NCBI GenBank assembly: GCA_014526335.1
Contig: JACTAT010000037.1
Span: forward strand, 2,623,777 to 2,687,776
DNA from: Chrysaora quinquecirrha
Lineage: Eukaryota > Cnidaria > Scyphozoa > Semaeostomeae > Pelagiidae
Direction of reading: 5' to 3'
DNA: 64,000 nucleotides
In this document: positions 46,624 to 56,563 of the stretch, in pieces
Layout: each line of letters starts with the position of its first letter
Position numbering within the stretch: the stretch's first letter is position 1
The notes under the pieces: model-generated
Seen by the model: only the letters and a program-made list of their open reading frames with translations
The model's database searches: none
Told to the model about the DNA's origin: nothing
Program-made: the position numbers and the translations under genes

Positions 46624-46815
46624 TTTTTTTTTCTTTTTAGTGTATGCCCCTGATAAACAGTGAGGTCACCACTACTTCATTTCAATCAACTCAACGTATT
46701 TACAATTTAAAATTAAAAGGAACAAAATAATAATTACAATATTTGAATACATTTTCAGTGAACTTCCAGGTTACTTTAAAATAATCATACTTTAGCAATG
46801 CAGTGAGAAGTACTG

Positions 46816-49800
46816 TTATAAGTTCAATACCAATTTATTGTTACCAACAATTTCACAAAGAACGTTATTATATGAAAACAGTTTCATCTGATCGTTTAAT
46901 TTCCCGTTTGACATATGTGCTATTCTAATCCTGTCTTTAACCTCGAAAGTTATTGCAAATATGATATGATTTGGGTTTGATGGGAATTTCTCAAATTTAC
47001 GTTTGCATCTTACAGTCCATAAGAAATATTTTATCAATTTCAACAAATAATTAACTAACATTTTACAATATTTTGGCAGATGAATCGGGAACTGATGGAA
47101 AAAAACTGTTGATGGATTTAGAGAAAAAGAACCAAGAAGAGAACTAAGAGGAGATGAAAAGTGGCTCCAAACTGCTTTTGCAATAGGACAATGAAGAAAT
47201 AGATGATATAGATCCTCAATGCCGCAACAGGCATCGCATTGGCCAGAGATTCTCAATCCCCAACTTTTAAGATAGGAGGAAGTTTTTAAAACTCTATGAA
47301 GGATTTTCCAAGAAACATCATTTTCTGAGCCAGATGAAATGCCTGTCAAGGAGACAAGCCAACACAGTTTCCAGGGAAAGGACTTTGATAGAGATGCTTC
47401 CCAAGCAGGTTCAGCAATTGGTCTTGTATGTGTAGCCTCTTGGAGGGCACTGTAAATTTTCCGAACAGAAGTAGATTGACTCATTAGTGTTTTGAACATC
47501 AATTTATGTTTATCAATTAGAGAGAGGAAACAGTCATAATAAGGAGGTCTTGTGATTGAATGTGGAACCAAATTAGAGCGTAAAAAGGAGACTTGCTCGG
47601 AATATTTAGCAAGAGATCTTCCAATGAAATATCTTGCAAGGTAGACCCAGCTGGCACAGTAGTTTGGGTCCACAATACTAGAAAGATTGTTTAGATGGAG
47701 AGCGTGAATTTTTGTTCTAATATCTGTTAATCCCAAGCCACCATTTGTGATTGGCTGGAATAGAGTAGTACGGGCTACTAATTCATTCTTGTTACTCCAT
47801 AGGAAAGAGAAAACAGGACGGTTAATTTCTTTAACGATCTGTTCTGGTATATCCAGAACAGAACCAACATATACCAGACCAGATAAGGCAATAGAATTGA
47901 GAATCATTACTTTGCCTCGGAGGGATAAACTGCGAGATGCCCATGCTTCGAGCCGATTGTTAAGCTTGACCAGTCGTTTATCCCAAGAAAGTCTTTCCGC
48001 TTCAGGTGAACCGAAGAAAATCCCTAGAATTTCTATATCTCCAGTTGTCCACTGAAGATCAGAATCGACATAATAATTAACATTCCCGAACCATCGTCCT
48101 TGAGACTTCCCAGGAGAAAAGTTTACCTTAGATCCAGAACCTTTCTCATAAATTGAGATAGTCTTAAGTGCTTCCTTCACGGAAAATTCATTTTTAACAA
48201 AAAGAGTAGTATCGTCTGCATACTGAATGATTTTTAGTGGGGTGGGGCAACCAGGAAGATAAAGACCATCAATGCGACTATTTTGTCGAACAATATTACC
48301 GAGGCATTCAGCTATAATACTGAATAACAGAGGTGACAAAGGGCAGCCTTGCCGAACTCCCCGATGCAAGGGGATTCTCTGGGACAGATGGCCATTATTA
48401 TTAGCCCTACAAAAAACATCAGAATAAAGTGTGGTTACGAAACTGATAAAAGATGGACCAAAGTTCATTTTATGCAAAACGTTGAACATAAAGCTCCAAT
48501 TGACACGATCAAAAGCTTTTTCCTGGTCTATCTTAATCAAGGCTAGTGGAATACCCTTCTGCTTAATATAAGATAATGAGTCTCTAATTATTGAGAGACT
48601 GTCAAAGATCGACCTGTCGGGGACAGAAGAAGTCTGATCAGGGTGTATGATATGATGCAGAACATTTTTCAGACGGGATGTAAGAGCTTTTGTTGCAATC
48701 TTGTAATCAACGTTTAAAAGAGAAATTGGCCTCCAATTTTTCAGTTCTAGCCGGTCTCCTTTTTTAAATATCATGGTAAGTATTGCCTCTCGCATTGAAG
48801 AACTCAGAAGACCCCTTTCAAAGCAGAAGTGAAGGACATCAATGAGATCTTCACCAATTTCAGGCCAGAAAAAACATAGAATTCCGATGGGAAACCATCA
48901 GAGCCAGGGGACTTGCACTGTTTCATGCCTTTGAGAGCATTCAAGCATTCTTCATTGCTCAATCGAGACTCAAGAGATTCTTTAGCTGTTTCTGGTAGAG
49001 TCCTATTTATAGACTCTAGCAAAAATTTCTGACTTTCAAAGTCAACCGGCTCGTCTTTGTACAGATCAGTATAGAAGGATGTTATCTCCTGCAGTATAGC
49101 ATATGTTGAATTTGCATAGCTGCCATCATGACGACGCAAAGATTGAATGACTTTATTCGATTGACGCTTATTTTCAAGAGCAAAAAAATATTTTGAGGAT
49201 TTTTCATACTCTGAGTGAAAACGTTCTTTAGCTCGAATTCTGGCACCAGATATTTGTACCAGGTCAAGCTTTTCGAGATCCTTACGTGCAGTTTCTAATT
49301 CAGACTTGGCAGATGGTTGTAGAGAGAGGCGTTGAATCTTAAGCTGAAGTGCTGCACGTTCTTGACGTCTCTGACGGGCTGAGTGTTTTGAATAATGGAT
49401 GCAAATATGCTTCATTTTCTTTTTGCATATATCCCACCATGCGTCAAGGTGATCAACAAAGTCCTCCCGACGAGAATGCCAATGGCATAGAAACTGTCTA
49501 ATTTTTTCAACAAATTCAGCATTCCGGAGAAGATTAGTATTGAATTTCCAAACACCAGGGCCATGTGCAACAGAGGACACTGGGGAACAAATTATTGTCG
49601 GACCATCATGGTCAGAGAAAGGAAAACAAGTTATTGAAGCAGATGAACAGTTCTCAGCGATATCCTTGGAAACATAAAATTTATCAAGACGACAGCTAAC
49701 TGTCTTATTTGACCATGTGAAACCTTGTGCTGAAGGGTTTTTGCATCTATAAATATCAACAAGATTAAAAAGCTGATTTAATGAATTGAGCTCACGGAGA

Positions 49801-50294
49801 TCAGAAGCTCCAACGTGTTGATCTCCACCAATCTTGTCAAGAAAGGAATCTTCAACACAGTTAAAATCTCCGCCCAGTATTGTTGATACGCCACCTTTAA
49901 TAATCCCAGTTAGGGATGAAAAGAAATCTGCCCTTGCAGATATAGTATTTGGAGCATGGACATTTAGAAGCTGGATAGGACTATCGTTAATTTCAAGAGA
50001 AACTCTTACCCATCTACCATTAATATCTGATGATGATGAAAGAATGGCTGAAGCCAGGTTCTTCTTAACTAGAATTGCAGTTCCACAGCTATAGTTTGAG
50101 CCAAAAGAAAAGAAGGACGAACCCTCCCAAAGCTCGGAGATGGAGTTGCAGTCAAATGATGAAGAAAAGTGTGTTTCCTGTAAAAAAACGACGTCAAAAT
50201 TTAAAGTTACCAACCAAAGCAAAATATTCTGACATTTAAGGAAATTTCTAATACCATTAACGTTTAAAGAAATTATTTTAAGCGGAGGACCCAT
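46816..50294 (-). pseudogene. ORF2 of C1: endonuclease, RT, zinc motif (one frameshift)
   Basis: Frame 50294-48804: MGPPLKIISLNVNGI, LQETH, NVHAP, LGGDFNC, CRLDKFY, SDHD and the start of RT (SPGSDGFPSEFY). Frame 48795-46816 (659 aa): RPISLLNVDYKIATKAL, IKIDQEKAFDRVNW, GVRQGCPLSPLLFS, IQYADDTTL, LSLRGKVMI, GGLGLTDI and the zinc motif CDACCGIEDLYHLFLHC. The break lies in an A run near 48865-48870. If it is a sequencing error the enzyme would be intact, about 1,160 aa. Confidence 0.88.
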
Positions 50295-50305
50295 AAGAAT
50301 AATTA

Positions 50306-51499
50306 TTAATTTGACTTATCTTTACGTCTCTCTTTCTTTCTATGCTTCTTCTTGTTTGGCGTTGTCTTAACAGTGTCATCGCTCTCCTCCCTTTCTCTCT
50401 TTGAGCTGACTGACAGACAGCTTTCCTCAGAGTCAGAACATTGATCATTAGGATATTCATCAATACGGGAGGCTGAGGCTGTTTGAGAATCAACACTGGT
50501 AGTAGATACTGAAGGTTGTAGAGAATAAGCTGGCGCCGGAGGAGCAGAAACATCACCCCAAATAGATTCAACAATCTCACCTTCTTCAATTTCCTGTGAT
50601 TAATCTTCATCAGGCTGCAGATTTTCAGGAGGATCTGGAAATGGCATTTCTTCTTCAAGTGGTTCAGCATTGTCGTCCCAAACAAAATCATCCTCATTTT
50701 CATCTTCGACCTCCCAAAAATCAAAACATTGACGAAGGCTATGGGATTCTGAGCCACATAGTCCACACAAAGGCGGTTCAGGGCACATATTCTTAGAATG
50801 GCCCGGTTGTCCACAATTGAAACATTTATATTTTTGACAGCCAGCAGCTTCATGATTTAGGCCATCGCATCTTCGGCATGTTCGAGGCTGACCAGGATAT
50901 CTTATCATCACAGAATATGATCCAAATTGGATGAAACTTGGTATATGCTTATACAGAGCAATTCTTATTGTAATGTGTCCGTTAAAGACTTCAGTTCCAA
51001 AGATTGTATTACGTCTGATATCAATCACTTTTCCATAATCAGATAAACGGTGGCGAAATACATCCACAGACATCTCAAAAGGGGCATACATAACAGTAAT
51101 AAAGGTAACATGAAGTTCCGGGTCAGCAACAGGCAATAGCACACCATTAACATTTAGCTTCCCGGAATTAAACAGACGATCACGATCAGCCACAGACCTT
51201 AACGTAACAACAAAATCTCTGTTTTGGTTTTGTTGAACACAGCGGGGTTCAATGTCTAAAGCAAGCAGAGCATCAAGTACTTCTTTATTTCCCGCTCTTA
51301 TCTGATTTGCCTTGACAATAACAGTGGTAGGCCTTCTACCAAATTCACTATGTGGAGAAACATTTCGATTAAGCATACCATTACCAGGCCGACCTTCCAC
51401 TTCTTCTGTATGTCCAACATTATTTCTTGCAACATCAGCGTAATTTCTTGCACCATTCATAGCACTGTCTGCTTCTGTTACGGGAAGAGCCATGATCAC
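50306..51499 (-). pseudogene. ORF1 of C1 with one in-frame TAA
   Basis: 300 codons from 51499 (MIMALPVTEADS; second Met at 51493) to TAA at 50600-50602, then 97 further open codons in the same frame to TAA at 50306. RNA-binding-like region about 58-200, then three CCHC knuckles: C208-C221, C226-C239, C245-C258. The part past the TAA is acidic then Lys/Arg-rich, as in B2 ORF1, so the TAA is probably a nonsense mutation; the truncated protein would still hold the knuckles. Confidence 0.8.
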
Positions 51500-51602
51500 T
51501 TACAGAAAAAATAAGGATTCTTGATCTGTGCTGGCTTAAAAAAGCCAGAAAATTCTCGACAGATCTTGGTGCAAACTGATAGAGCTTCGCCCTATGATCG
51601 CT

Positions 51603-51623
51603 GCCAAAAGGCCGAGAAGCGAT
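51603..51623 (-). pseudogene. U2 snRNA: U2 snRNA 5' fragment (nt 1-21)
   Basis: ATCGCTTCTCGGCCTTTTGG C then the C1 5' UTR. Confidence 0.92.
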
Positions 51624-51781
51624 AACGAACTAGTCTTCGGTTCAGGCCGCGTCTCCACACGTGTTGCAATCACACGTGGGTGCAGCAGGACAGCGACACG
51701 GAATTGCCAGTCAGTCCGTGTGCAATACCTGGCTGGCTACGCTACGTCGGTTGAAAAGAAGGACTGCAATTGCAAAAAGTG

Positions 51782-51901
51782 AAGCCTACAACACCAGGTG
51801 TTCCCAGGCGGTCACCCATCCAGGTACTGACCTGGCCCGACCATGCTTGACTGCGGTGATCGGACGAGAACCGGTATACTCATGGTGGTATGGTCGTAGG
51901 C
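51782..51901 (-). rRNA. 5S rRNA: 5S rRNA gene
   Basis: 120 nt, essentially the consensus with one difference (GGTATACTC). T5 terminator downstream (AAAAA at 51774-51778 on the plus strand). Likely functional. Confidence 0.95.
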
Positions 51902-52338
51902 GAAAGCTAGAGGGCCGAATGTGCATGACACTACAGGCTAGAGACGCAGAAGTGTGCACATGCACATGTACGTATGTATGCGGCTTGATGCGTACGAAGT
52001 GGGTTGATGGAGGTAGATGTTCGTGGGTGTGCAGTGCTGCTGAGAAGGTGTGGTGAGTACTCTGGCCAGTTGGAACAGCGGGCGTGGCATTCGTGGAAGC
52101 CCAGCTTGCTCTTTAATAGTGTTGCAAAGGATGGGCTTCCGGTTGCGGCCGTACGAATGTGGTAAAGGTTGGTGCATCTTCCGGCATCTGGAGCGAAGGA
52201 TGTGGAAAACGGCAAACGGTCGGTAACTTGCACAGTCTTTGTAGAGTAGGGGAATTTTCGTGTCGAGAGATGCCTGGTATCTGGCAAGTCGTGGTGGTGT
52301 GCTGACATGTATGCAGAATTTGACATTAGTACTATTGG
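51902..52338 (-). other. U1-5S spacer
   Basis: 437 bp conserved spacer; no gene seen. Confidence 0.6.
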
Positions 52339-52340
52339 AA

Positions 52341-52376
<36 letters not shown>

Positions 52377-52478
52377 ATTGTACGGTCGAGTTACCAACGT
52401 TTGCGGTAATCGCAGGGGTCAGCCAAACCGAACTGCAATGGAAAGGCCTCGCCCTGGAAGAATCTCCTTGTTGATCAA
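52339..52478 (-). pseudogene. U1 snRNA: U1 snRNA 3' fragment (nt 26-165)
   Basis: Same junction; follows the D poly(A). Confidence 0.93.
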
Positions 52479-53166
52479 TTTTTTTTTCTCGTTTGAGCCT
52501 GGCGAATGCCAGCACCCGTTTAATATACTAAATCAAAAATATATACAAAAATTTTAACTAAAAAATAAGCTAACTAAATAATTGTTAAAAATTAATATAT
52601 TGTGAATGTGAATGCAAATTGAAATTTTCAGATTGATTGTACTAAGTGTTCATGAGTTTAAGCTATATCTATTACTCCATAAGGCGTGAATGACATCATA
52701 GTAAGATATAAAATCTCATATGTACATTTGAAATTTGAAAATAACGTAATGAAACGAGGATGAACTTGAATGGGCTTGAGTCATTTAAGATAAGCAGAGC
52801 AAATGTTGTTGTTGTTGCTCCTTTGTTTATCCGAAATGCGCTAGAATCGCTTGAGGGTTGCTACTTCGTGTCAATTCAAGTTCAAAAGATTAAACATTTA
52901 AATACTTAAGTATGAATAATATTGCTAATAATAATTTGATAACATAGTTGTTAAATGATGAAATTACTTGTTTATACATAGGTCAAAAAATATGAACGCA
53001 AATATTTACAATACATTTAAACGTATTTCGAATTGCTCATTTCTTGGTTGACTGAAATAATGATAACATAGTTTTAGATTTTTGCTGTATGTGGTCAAAG
53101 GACTTGAATGCGTATTGATTACATGGGATGTTACGTCCGATGAGTTGGTGTTAAAGTAGTTTTGTT
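52479..53166 (-). mobile_element. U1-targeted element D, 3'-end fragment
   Basis: Poly(A) at U1 nt 26, then a 3' UTR unlike A-family sequence except for AAACGGGTG and a terminal stem-loop (52499-52512, CTGGCATTCGCCAG on the minus strand). AT-rich, no coding region. Cut at about 53166, where A6 begins in opposite orientation. Confidence 0.75.
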
Positions 53167-53167
53167 A

Positions 53168-54424
53168 CTTCCATACGAATTAGGAGGGTTGAATATTATT
53201 GATATTGAAAAGAAAGCCGATGCCATTAAATTATCTTGGATTTCAAAATATCTTCAAAATGACAATAACGCTAAATGGAAGGCACTGTTCACCTTGAACT
53301 TTGATAAGTATAAGAATTTCAATATTGGCGCCAAAATGTTCAAATGTTACTTGCGTCCAATCGAAATGAAACACGTACCCCAGTTTTACAGAGATGTCAT
53401 AAAATGTTTTGCAGCAAATTTTTCAGACCTTAGACTAAAACCCACAGATATTGAAGGAATTTACAATGAACCCCTCTTTGACAATTTCTACACACACGTT
53501 GATACCAGTAATGCTTGGATACAAGCTAACATTACAACAATACGAGATATTTGTTATGAATTTACAACTGGATTCTTACCTTCCAATGCCCTGCATGAAT
53601 TAATCCCTTCTGGTTTCTCTGACAATTTTTACTCCAAATTGAAATCACGTCTACCCCCTGAATGGAAAGACAAAATAACAACTGAGTGTAGCAATGAAAG
53701 AAGCTTATCAGATGATTTTTATATTAAAAATACCAAAGATGAATACGTTTTATTTTCATCTCTGAATTGCAAAGCAATTTACAATATGCTCATCTTGAAA
53801 GATCAAAATGTTGTTCTTCAGAAATTTAGGGTTTTTTGGGAACAAAAAATAGGGTTTATCAATTGGCCAAGACTTTTTAAGAACTTGTTTAAAAGAAATC
53901 ATGACAGAAAATCTGCCAACATTCAGTGGAAGTTCCTTCAACTTTGTCTCCCTACCTATGAAAGATTATATAGACATAGGATTGTCCAAACTCCCTTGTG
54001 TAACAGATGCAATTCCTATGATGAAACTTCACTTCATGTTTTTTTCAATTGTACCCCTGTCAGCAAACTTTGGAAATTTGTATTTAAACTTGTAAAGAAA
54101 ATCAACCCCACCCTCCGTCTAAACAATATTTGCAAATTTGTAATCCTCGGATTTTATGAATACAAACCTGACTTACCTGTTGAGAATTTTCTTCGTGATG
54201 CAGCATTTTCTGTTATTTGGAAGACCAGAAATGAAATTATTTTTGACAACAAAAGAGATGACTTGAAAAACAGATTCATCTTCAAGGTTATTTCCAAATT
54301 AAAAGAAGAACATTTCATTGCTTCACAAGATGTTGAAACACTCAATCTTTTCGAACAAAAATGGTGTCAAAATGGCGTCCTTGCTTCCCTTGAGAATCGA
54401 AAACTCAAAATCAACATCCCATGA
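53168..54424 (+). pseudogene. ORF2 C-terminal domain of A6
   Basis: About 418 uninterrupted codons from LPYELGGLNIIDI to KLKINIP and TGA. C-terminal zinc motif CNRCNSYDETSLHVFFNC followed by LWKFVFKL. Lacks EN and RT because of truncation at the inversion junction; the Met at 53162 is fortuitous. Serves as the reference frame for the broken C-termini of A1-A3. Confidence 0.85.
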
Positions 54425-55019
54425 GACTTGCCTCGTTTCCATGTTTTTCTTTCTTTTTTTTTCTTCTCTTTTTGCCTCTTCCCCTCCATCCATAAAGAAC
54501 AGTAGATTTTTGTATTGCGTTTATTAAATTGTTTATTAATTTGTTTCAACGTTTGAATTTTTAAACTTTGAATTAGGGAATTTCAATTGTAGTTTAATAA
54601 GTATTTAAATAGTTGTAGTTTATTCATTTGATTTTAACATTAGAATTTATAGTATTGGGTTTGTTTAGGTTAGTTTAATTAGGTAATTTTAATTGTAGTT
54701 AAGTAAGTTTTTAATTTCATTAGTTGTAGTTTGATTAATTAGTTCTTAAGTAAGTAATTTATTAAATTAGTTGTAGTTATAATTTTATTGTTGTTGTAGT
54801 CATAAGTTCATTGTTTAGAATAATTTAGTTAAATTTGCATTTGAAATTAAAAATAGACACTTTCAAATATTTATCAACAACGAACATTTGCAAAGAACAA
54901 TATATCTCAATATGAACAACTTCATAACTTATTTAATTAAATTATTTTAAATTGTATATATGTTGTGTTAAATCGAAAAATTAAACGGGCGTAGGCATGT
55001 GCCTAGCTCAAAAAAAAAA
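54425..55019 (+). other. 3' UTR and poly(A) of A6
   Basis: AT-rich with recurrent TTGTAGTTTA-like motifs; closest to the A5 3' UTR. Confidence 0.75.
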
Positions 55020-55121
55020 TTGATCAACAAGGAGATTCTTCCAGGGCGAGGCCTTTCCATTGCAGTTCGGTTTGGCTGACCCCTGCGATTACCGCAAACG
55101 TTGGTAACTCGACCGTACAAT

Positions 55122-55157
<36 letters not shown>

Positions 55158-55159
55158 TT
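55020..55159 (+). pseudogene. U1 snRNA: U1 snRNA 3' fragment (nt 26-165)
   Basis: Plus-strand copy: TTGATCAACAAGGAGATTCT T, CCAGGGCGAGGCC, CTGACCCCTGCGATTACC, Sm-like AATTTCTGG, terminal stem GGGGACCTGCGTTCGCGCTA GTCCCC. Confidence 0.94.
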
Positions 55160-55591
55160 CCAATAGTACTAATGTCAAATTCTGCATACATGTCAGAACA
55201 CCACCACGACTTGCCAGATACCAGGCATCTCTCGACACAAAAATTCCCCTACTCTACAAAGAGTGTGCAAGTTACCGACCGTTTGCCGTTTTCCACATCT
55301 GTCGCTCCAGATGCCGGAAGATGCACCAACCTTTACCACATTCGTACAGCCGCAACCGGAAGCCCATCCTTTGCAACACTGTTAAAGAGCAAGCTGGGCT
55401 TCCACGATGCCACGCCCGCTGTTCCAACTGGCCAGAGTACTCACAACACCTTCTCGGCAGCACTGCACACCCACGAAGATCTACCTCCATCAACCCACTT
55501 CGTACGCATCAAGCCGTATACGTACATGTGCATGTGCACACTTCTGCGTCTCTAGCCTGTAGTGTCATGCACATTCGGCCCTCTAGCTTTC
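55160..55591 (+). other. U1-5S spacer
   Basis: 432 bp conserved spacer. Long open frames on both strands are spacer accidents. No spliced-leader or tRNA-like gene recognised. Confidence 0.6.
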
Positions 55592-55711
55592 CCCTACGAC
55601 CATACCACCATGAATATACCGGTTCTCGTCCGATCACCGCAGTCAAGCATGGTCGGGCCAGGTCAGTACCTGGATGGGTGACCGCCTGGGAACACCTGGT
55701 GTTGTAGGCTT
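55592..55711 (+). rRNA. 5S rRNA: 5S rRNA gene
   Basis: 120 nt: CCCTACGACCATACCACCAT ... AGTCAAGCATGGTCGGGCCA ... GGATGGGTGACCGCCTGGGA ... TGTTGTAGGCTT. The first base is C where other copies have G, weakening one end pair. Control region intact, pol III terminator follows. Same strand as U1 and U2 here. Confidence 0.95.
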
Positions 55712-55714
55712 CAC

Positions 55715-55719
55715 TTTTT
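55715..55719 (+). terminator. Pol III terminator of 5S
   Basis: T5 run three bases after the 5S 3' end; the equivalent run is T4 in the 9780 and 43026 copies. Confidence 0.7.
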
Positions 55720-55860
55720 GCAATTGCAGTCCTTCTTTTCAACCGACGTAGCGTAGCCAGCCAGGTATTGCACACGGACTGGCAATTCCGTGTCGCTGTC
55801 CTGCACCCACGTGTGATTGCAGCACGTGTGAGACGCGCCTGAAGCGAAGACTAGTTCGTT
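55720..55860 (+). promoter_or_regulatory. U2 upstream region
   Basis: Spacer between 5S and U2, conserved in all blocks. Contains two CACGTG-type palindromes (CCCACGTGTGATTGC and GCACGTGTGAG, about 55806-55831) roughly 30-55 bp before U2, a plausible place for the proximal element; function not shown by sequence alone. Confidence 0.5.
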
Positions 55861-56046
55861 ATCGCTTCTCGGCCTTTTGGCTAAGATCAAGTGTAGTATC
55901 TGTTCTTATCAGCTTAATATCTGATATGCACCCAAGGGTGCTCAAATATTAAACTGATTTTTGGAATTGGTCCGTGGGTCTGAAGCTTGCTTCACCCCGG
56001 ACACGGGTTGTCCTGGTATTGCAGTGCCGCCATGGATGGCCCACCC
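55861..56046 (+). ncRNA. U2 snRNA: U2 snRNA gene, best copy
   Basis: 186 nt: ATCGCTTCTCGGCCTTTTGG start, GTGTAGTATCTGTTC branch-site pairing segment, stem IIb (GCACCCAAGGGTGC), Sm site GATTTTTGGA, 3' stem GTCCGTGGGTCTGAAGC..GC TTCACCCCGGAC, end CTGGTATTGCAGTGCCGCC. All invariant segments are present. Acts in the U2 snRNP pairing with the intron branch site. Confidence 0.97.
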
Positions 56047-56365
56047 CCTCATCTTGAAGTGTAAAACAAGCAACACAGAAAAACCTTCTTCATCCTCACA
56101 TCTCTTTCTGTCGTCATCGTCTTGCGGATGTCTTAGCCATCCATCTCTCTCATTGCACTGCATCAACAATTATTATACAATTATTATACAGGAAACAGCA
56201 TTTGTTTTGCCTTATTTTGCAACGACTCTTACCAAATCTGTTCTCATCCTTTGCCTATCTCAACGGAATGGAAGTGCCACCCTTTCACTTGTGGTCTGTT
56301 GCCAATGTACCACATTTGAAACGAGAAGTTCCTGAACGACGCTCCCTCTGCTAGAAATATCCTGC
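56047..56365 (+). promoter_or_regulatory. U2-U1 spacer with U1 promoter
   Basis: Begins CCCTCATCTTGAAGTGTAAAACAAG, where a U2 3' box would be expected (weak resemblance only). The 80 bp before U1 are strongly conserved between blocks, as a U1 promoter should be. Because the inserted element keeps U1 nt 1-39, this promoter would also drive element E. Confidence 0.55.
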
Positions 56366-56404
56366 ATACTTACCTGACGGGGAAGACATCTTGATCAACA
56401 AGGA
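56366..56404 (+). pseudogene. U1 snRNA: U1 snRNA 5' fragment (nt 1-39)
   Basis: ATACTTACCTGACGGGGAAG ACATCTTGATCAACAAGGA, then element E. With 3' fragments starting at nt 26 this indicates a 14 nt target duplication. Confidence 0.93.
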
Positions 56405-56497
56405 CACGCGATTTTTCGCTCCTCCCTTATTTCGCTTTTCTAGCACAAAATAGTCTGAATTTCTTGGAATATCGTTTATATATATTGATAAATACAT

Positions 56498-56522
56498 AAT
56501 AAAGTCTTTTGGGGACTTTATT
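56498..56522 (+). promoter_or_regulatory. Stem-loop in the 5' UTR of E
   Basis: AATAAAGTC (56498-56506) and GACTTTATT (56514-56522) form a perfect 9 bp stem around TTTTGGG, about 40 nt before ORF1. Could slow scanning or act in packaging; inference. Confidence 0.5.
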
Positions 56523-56563
56523 TATTTATTTTCATCGCTTATCCACTGGAATATTAAAATCAA

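Larger units (their letters stand above)
46624..51602 (-). mobile_element. U2-targeted non-LTR retrotransposon C1, nearly intact
   Basis: 4.98 kb, complete from U2 nt 21 to U2 nt 35. About 100 bp 5' UTR starting AGCGATCATAGGGCGAAGCT (B2 shares GGCGAAGC at its 5' end), ORF1, 11 nt gap, ORF2, 190 bp 3' UTR, poly(A). Only one frameshift in ORF2 and one TAA in ORF1. Sister family to B, same target. Confidence 0.9.
53167..55019 (+). mobile_element. U1-targeted element A6, 3' part, inverted
   Basis: Plus-strand A-family fragment: ORF2 C-terminal third, 595 bp 3' UTR, stem-loop TAGGCATGTGCCTA (54992-55005), ten A, then U1 nt 26 at 55020. No T insertion, so it shows the empty target site for T1-T3. 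Confidence 0.87.

Noticed and set aside
1508..50602. Recurrent in-frame TAA codons (transposase 1508, A ORF1 7638, A ORF2 after QNDNQ, C1 ORF1 50600) as a sign of TAA reassignment
   Set aside because: TAA also ends frames at their natural ends (A5 ORF1, E ORF1, C1 ORF1), and A6 has a sense codon at the ORF2 site. Nonsense mutations copied by duplication explain the pattern.
53756..54345. Small minus-strand frames across A6
   Set aside because: Antisense shadows of the ORF2 C-terminal frame.
55160..55591. Spliced-leader or tRNA gene hidden in the U1-5S spacer
   Set aside because: No Sm site downstream of a donor-like leader and no cloverleaf or B-box sequence could be found by eye.
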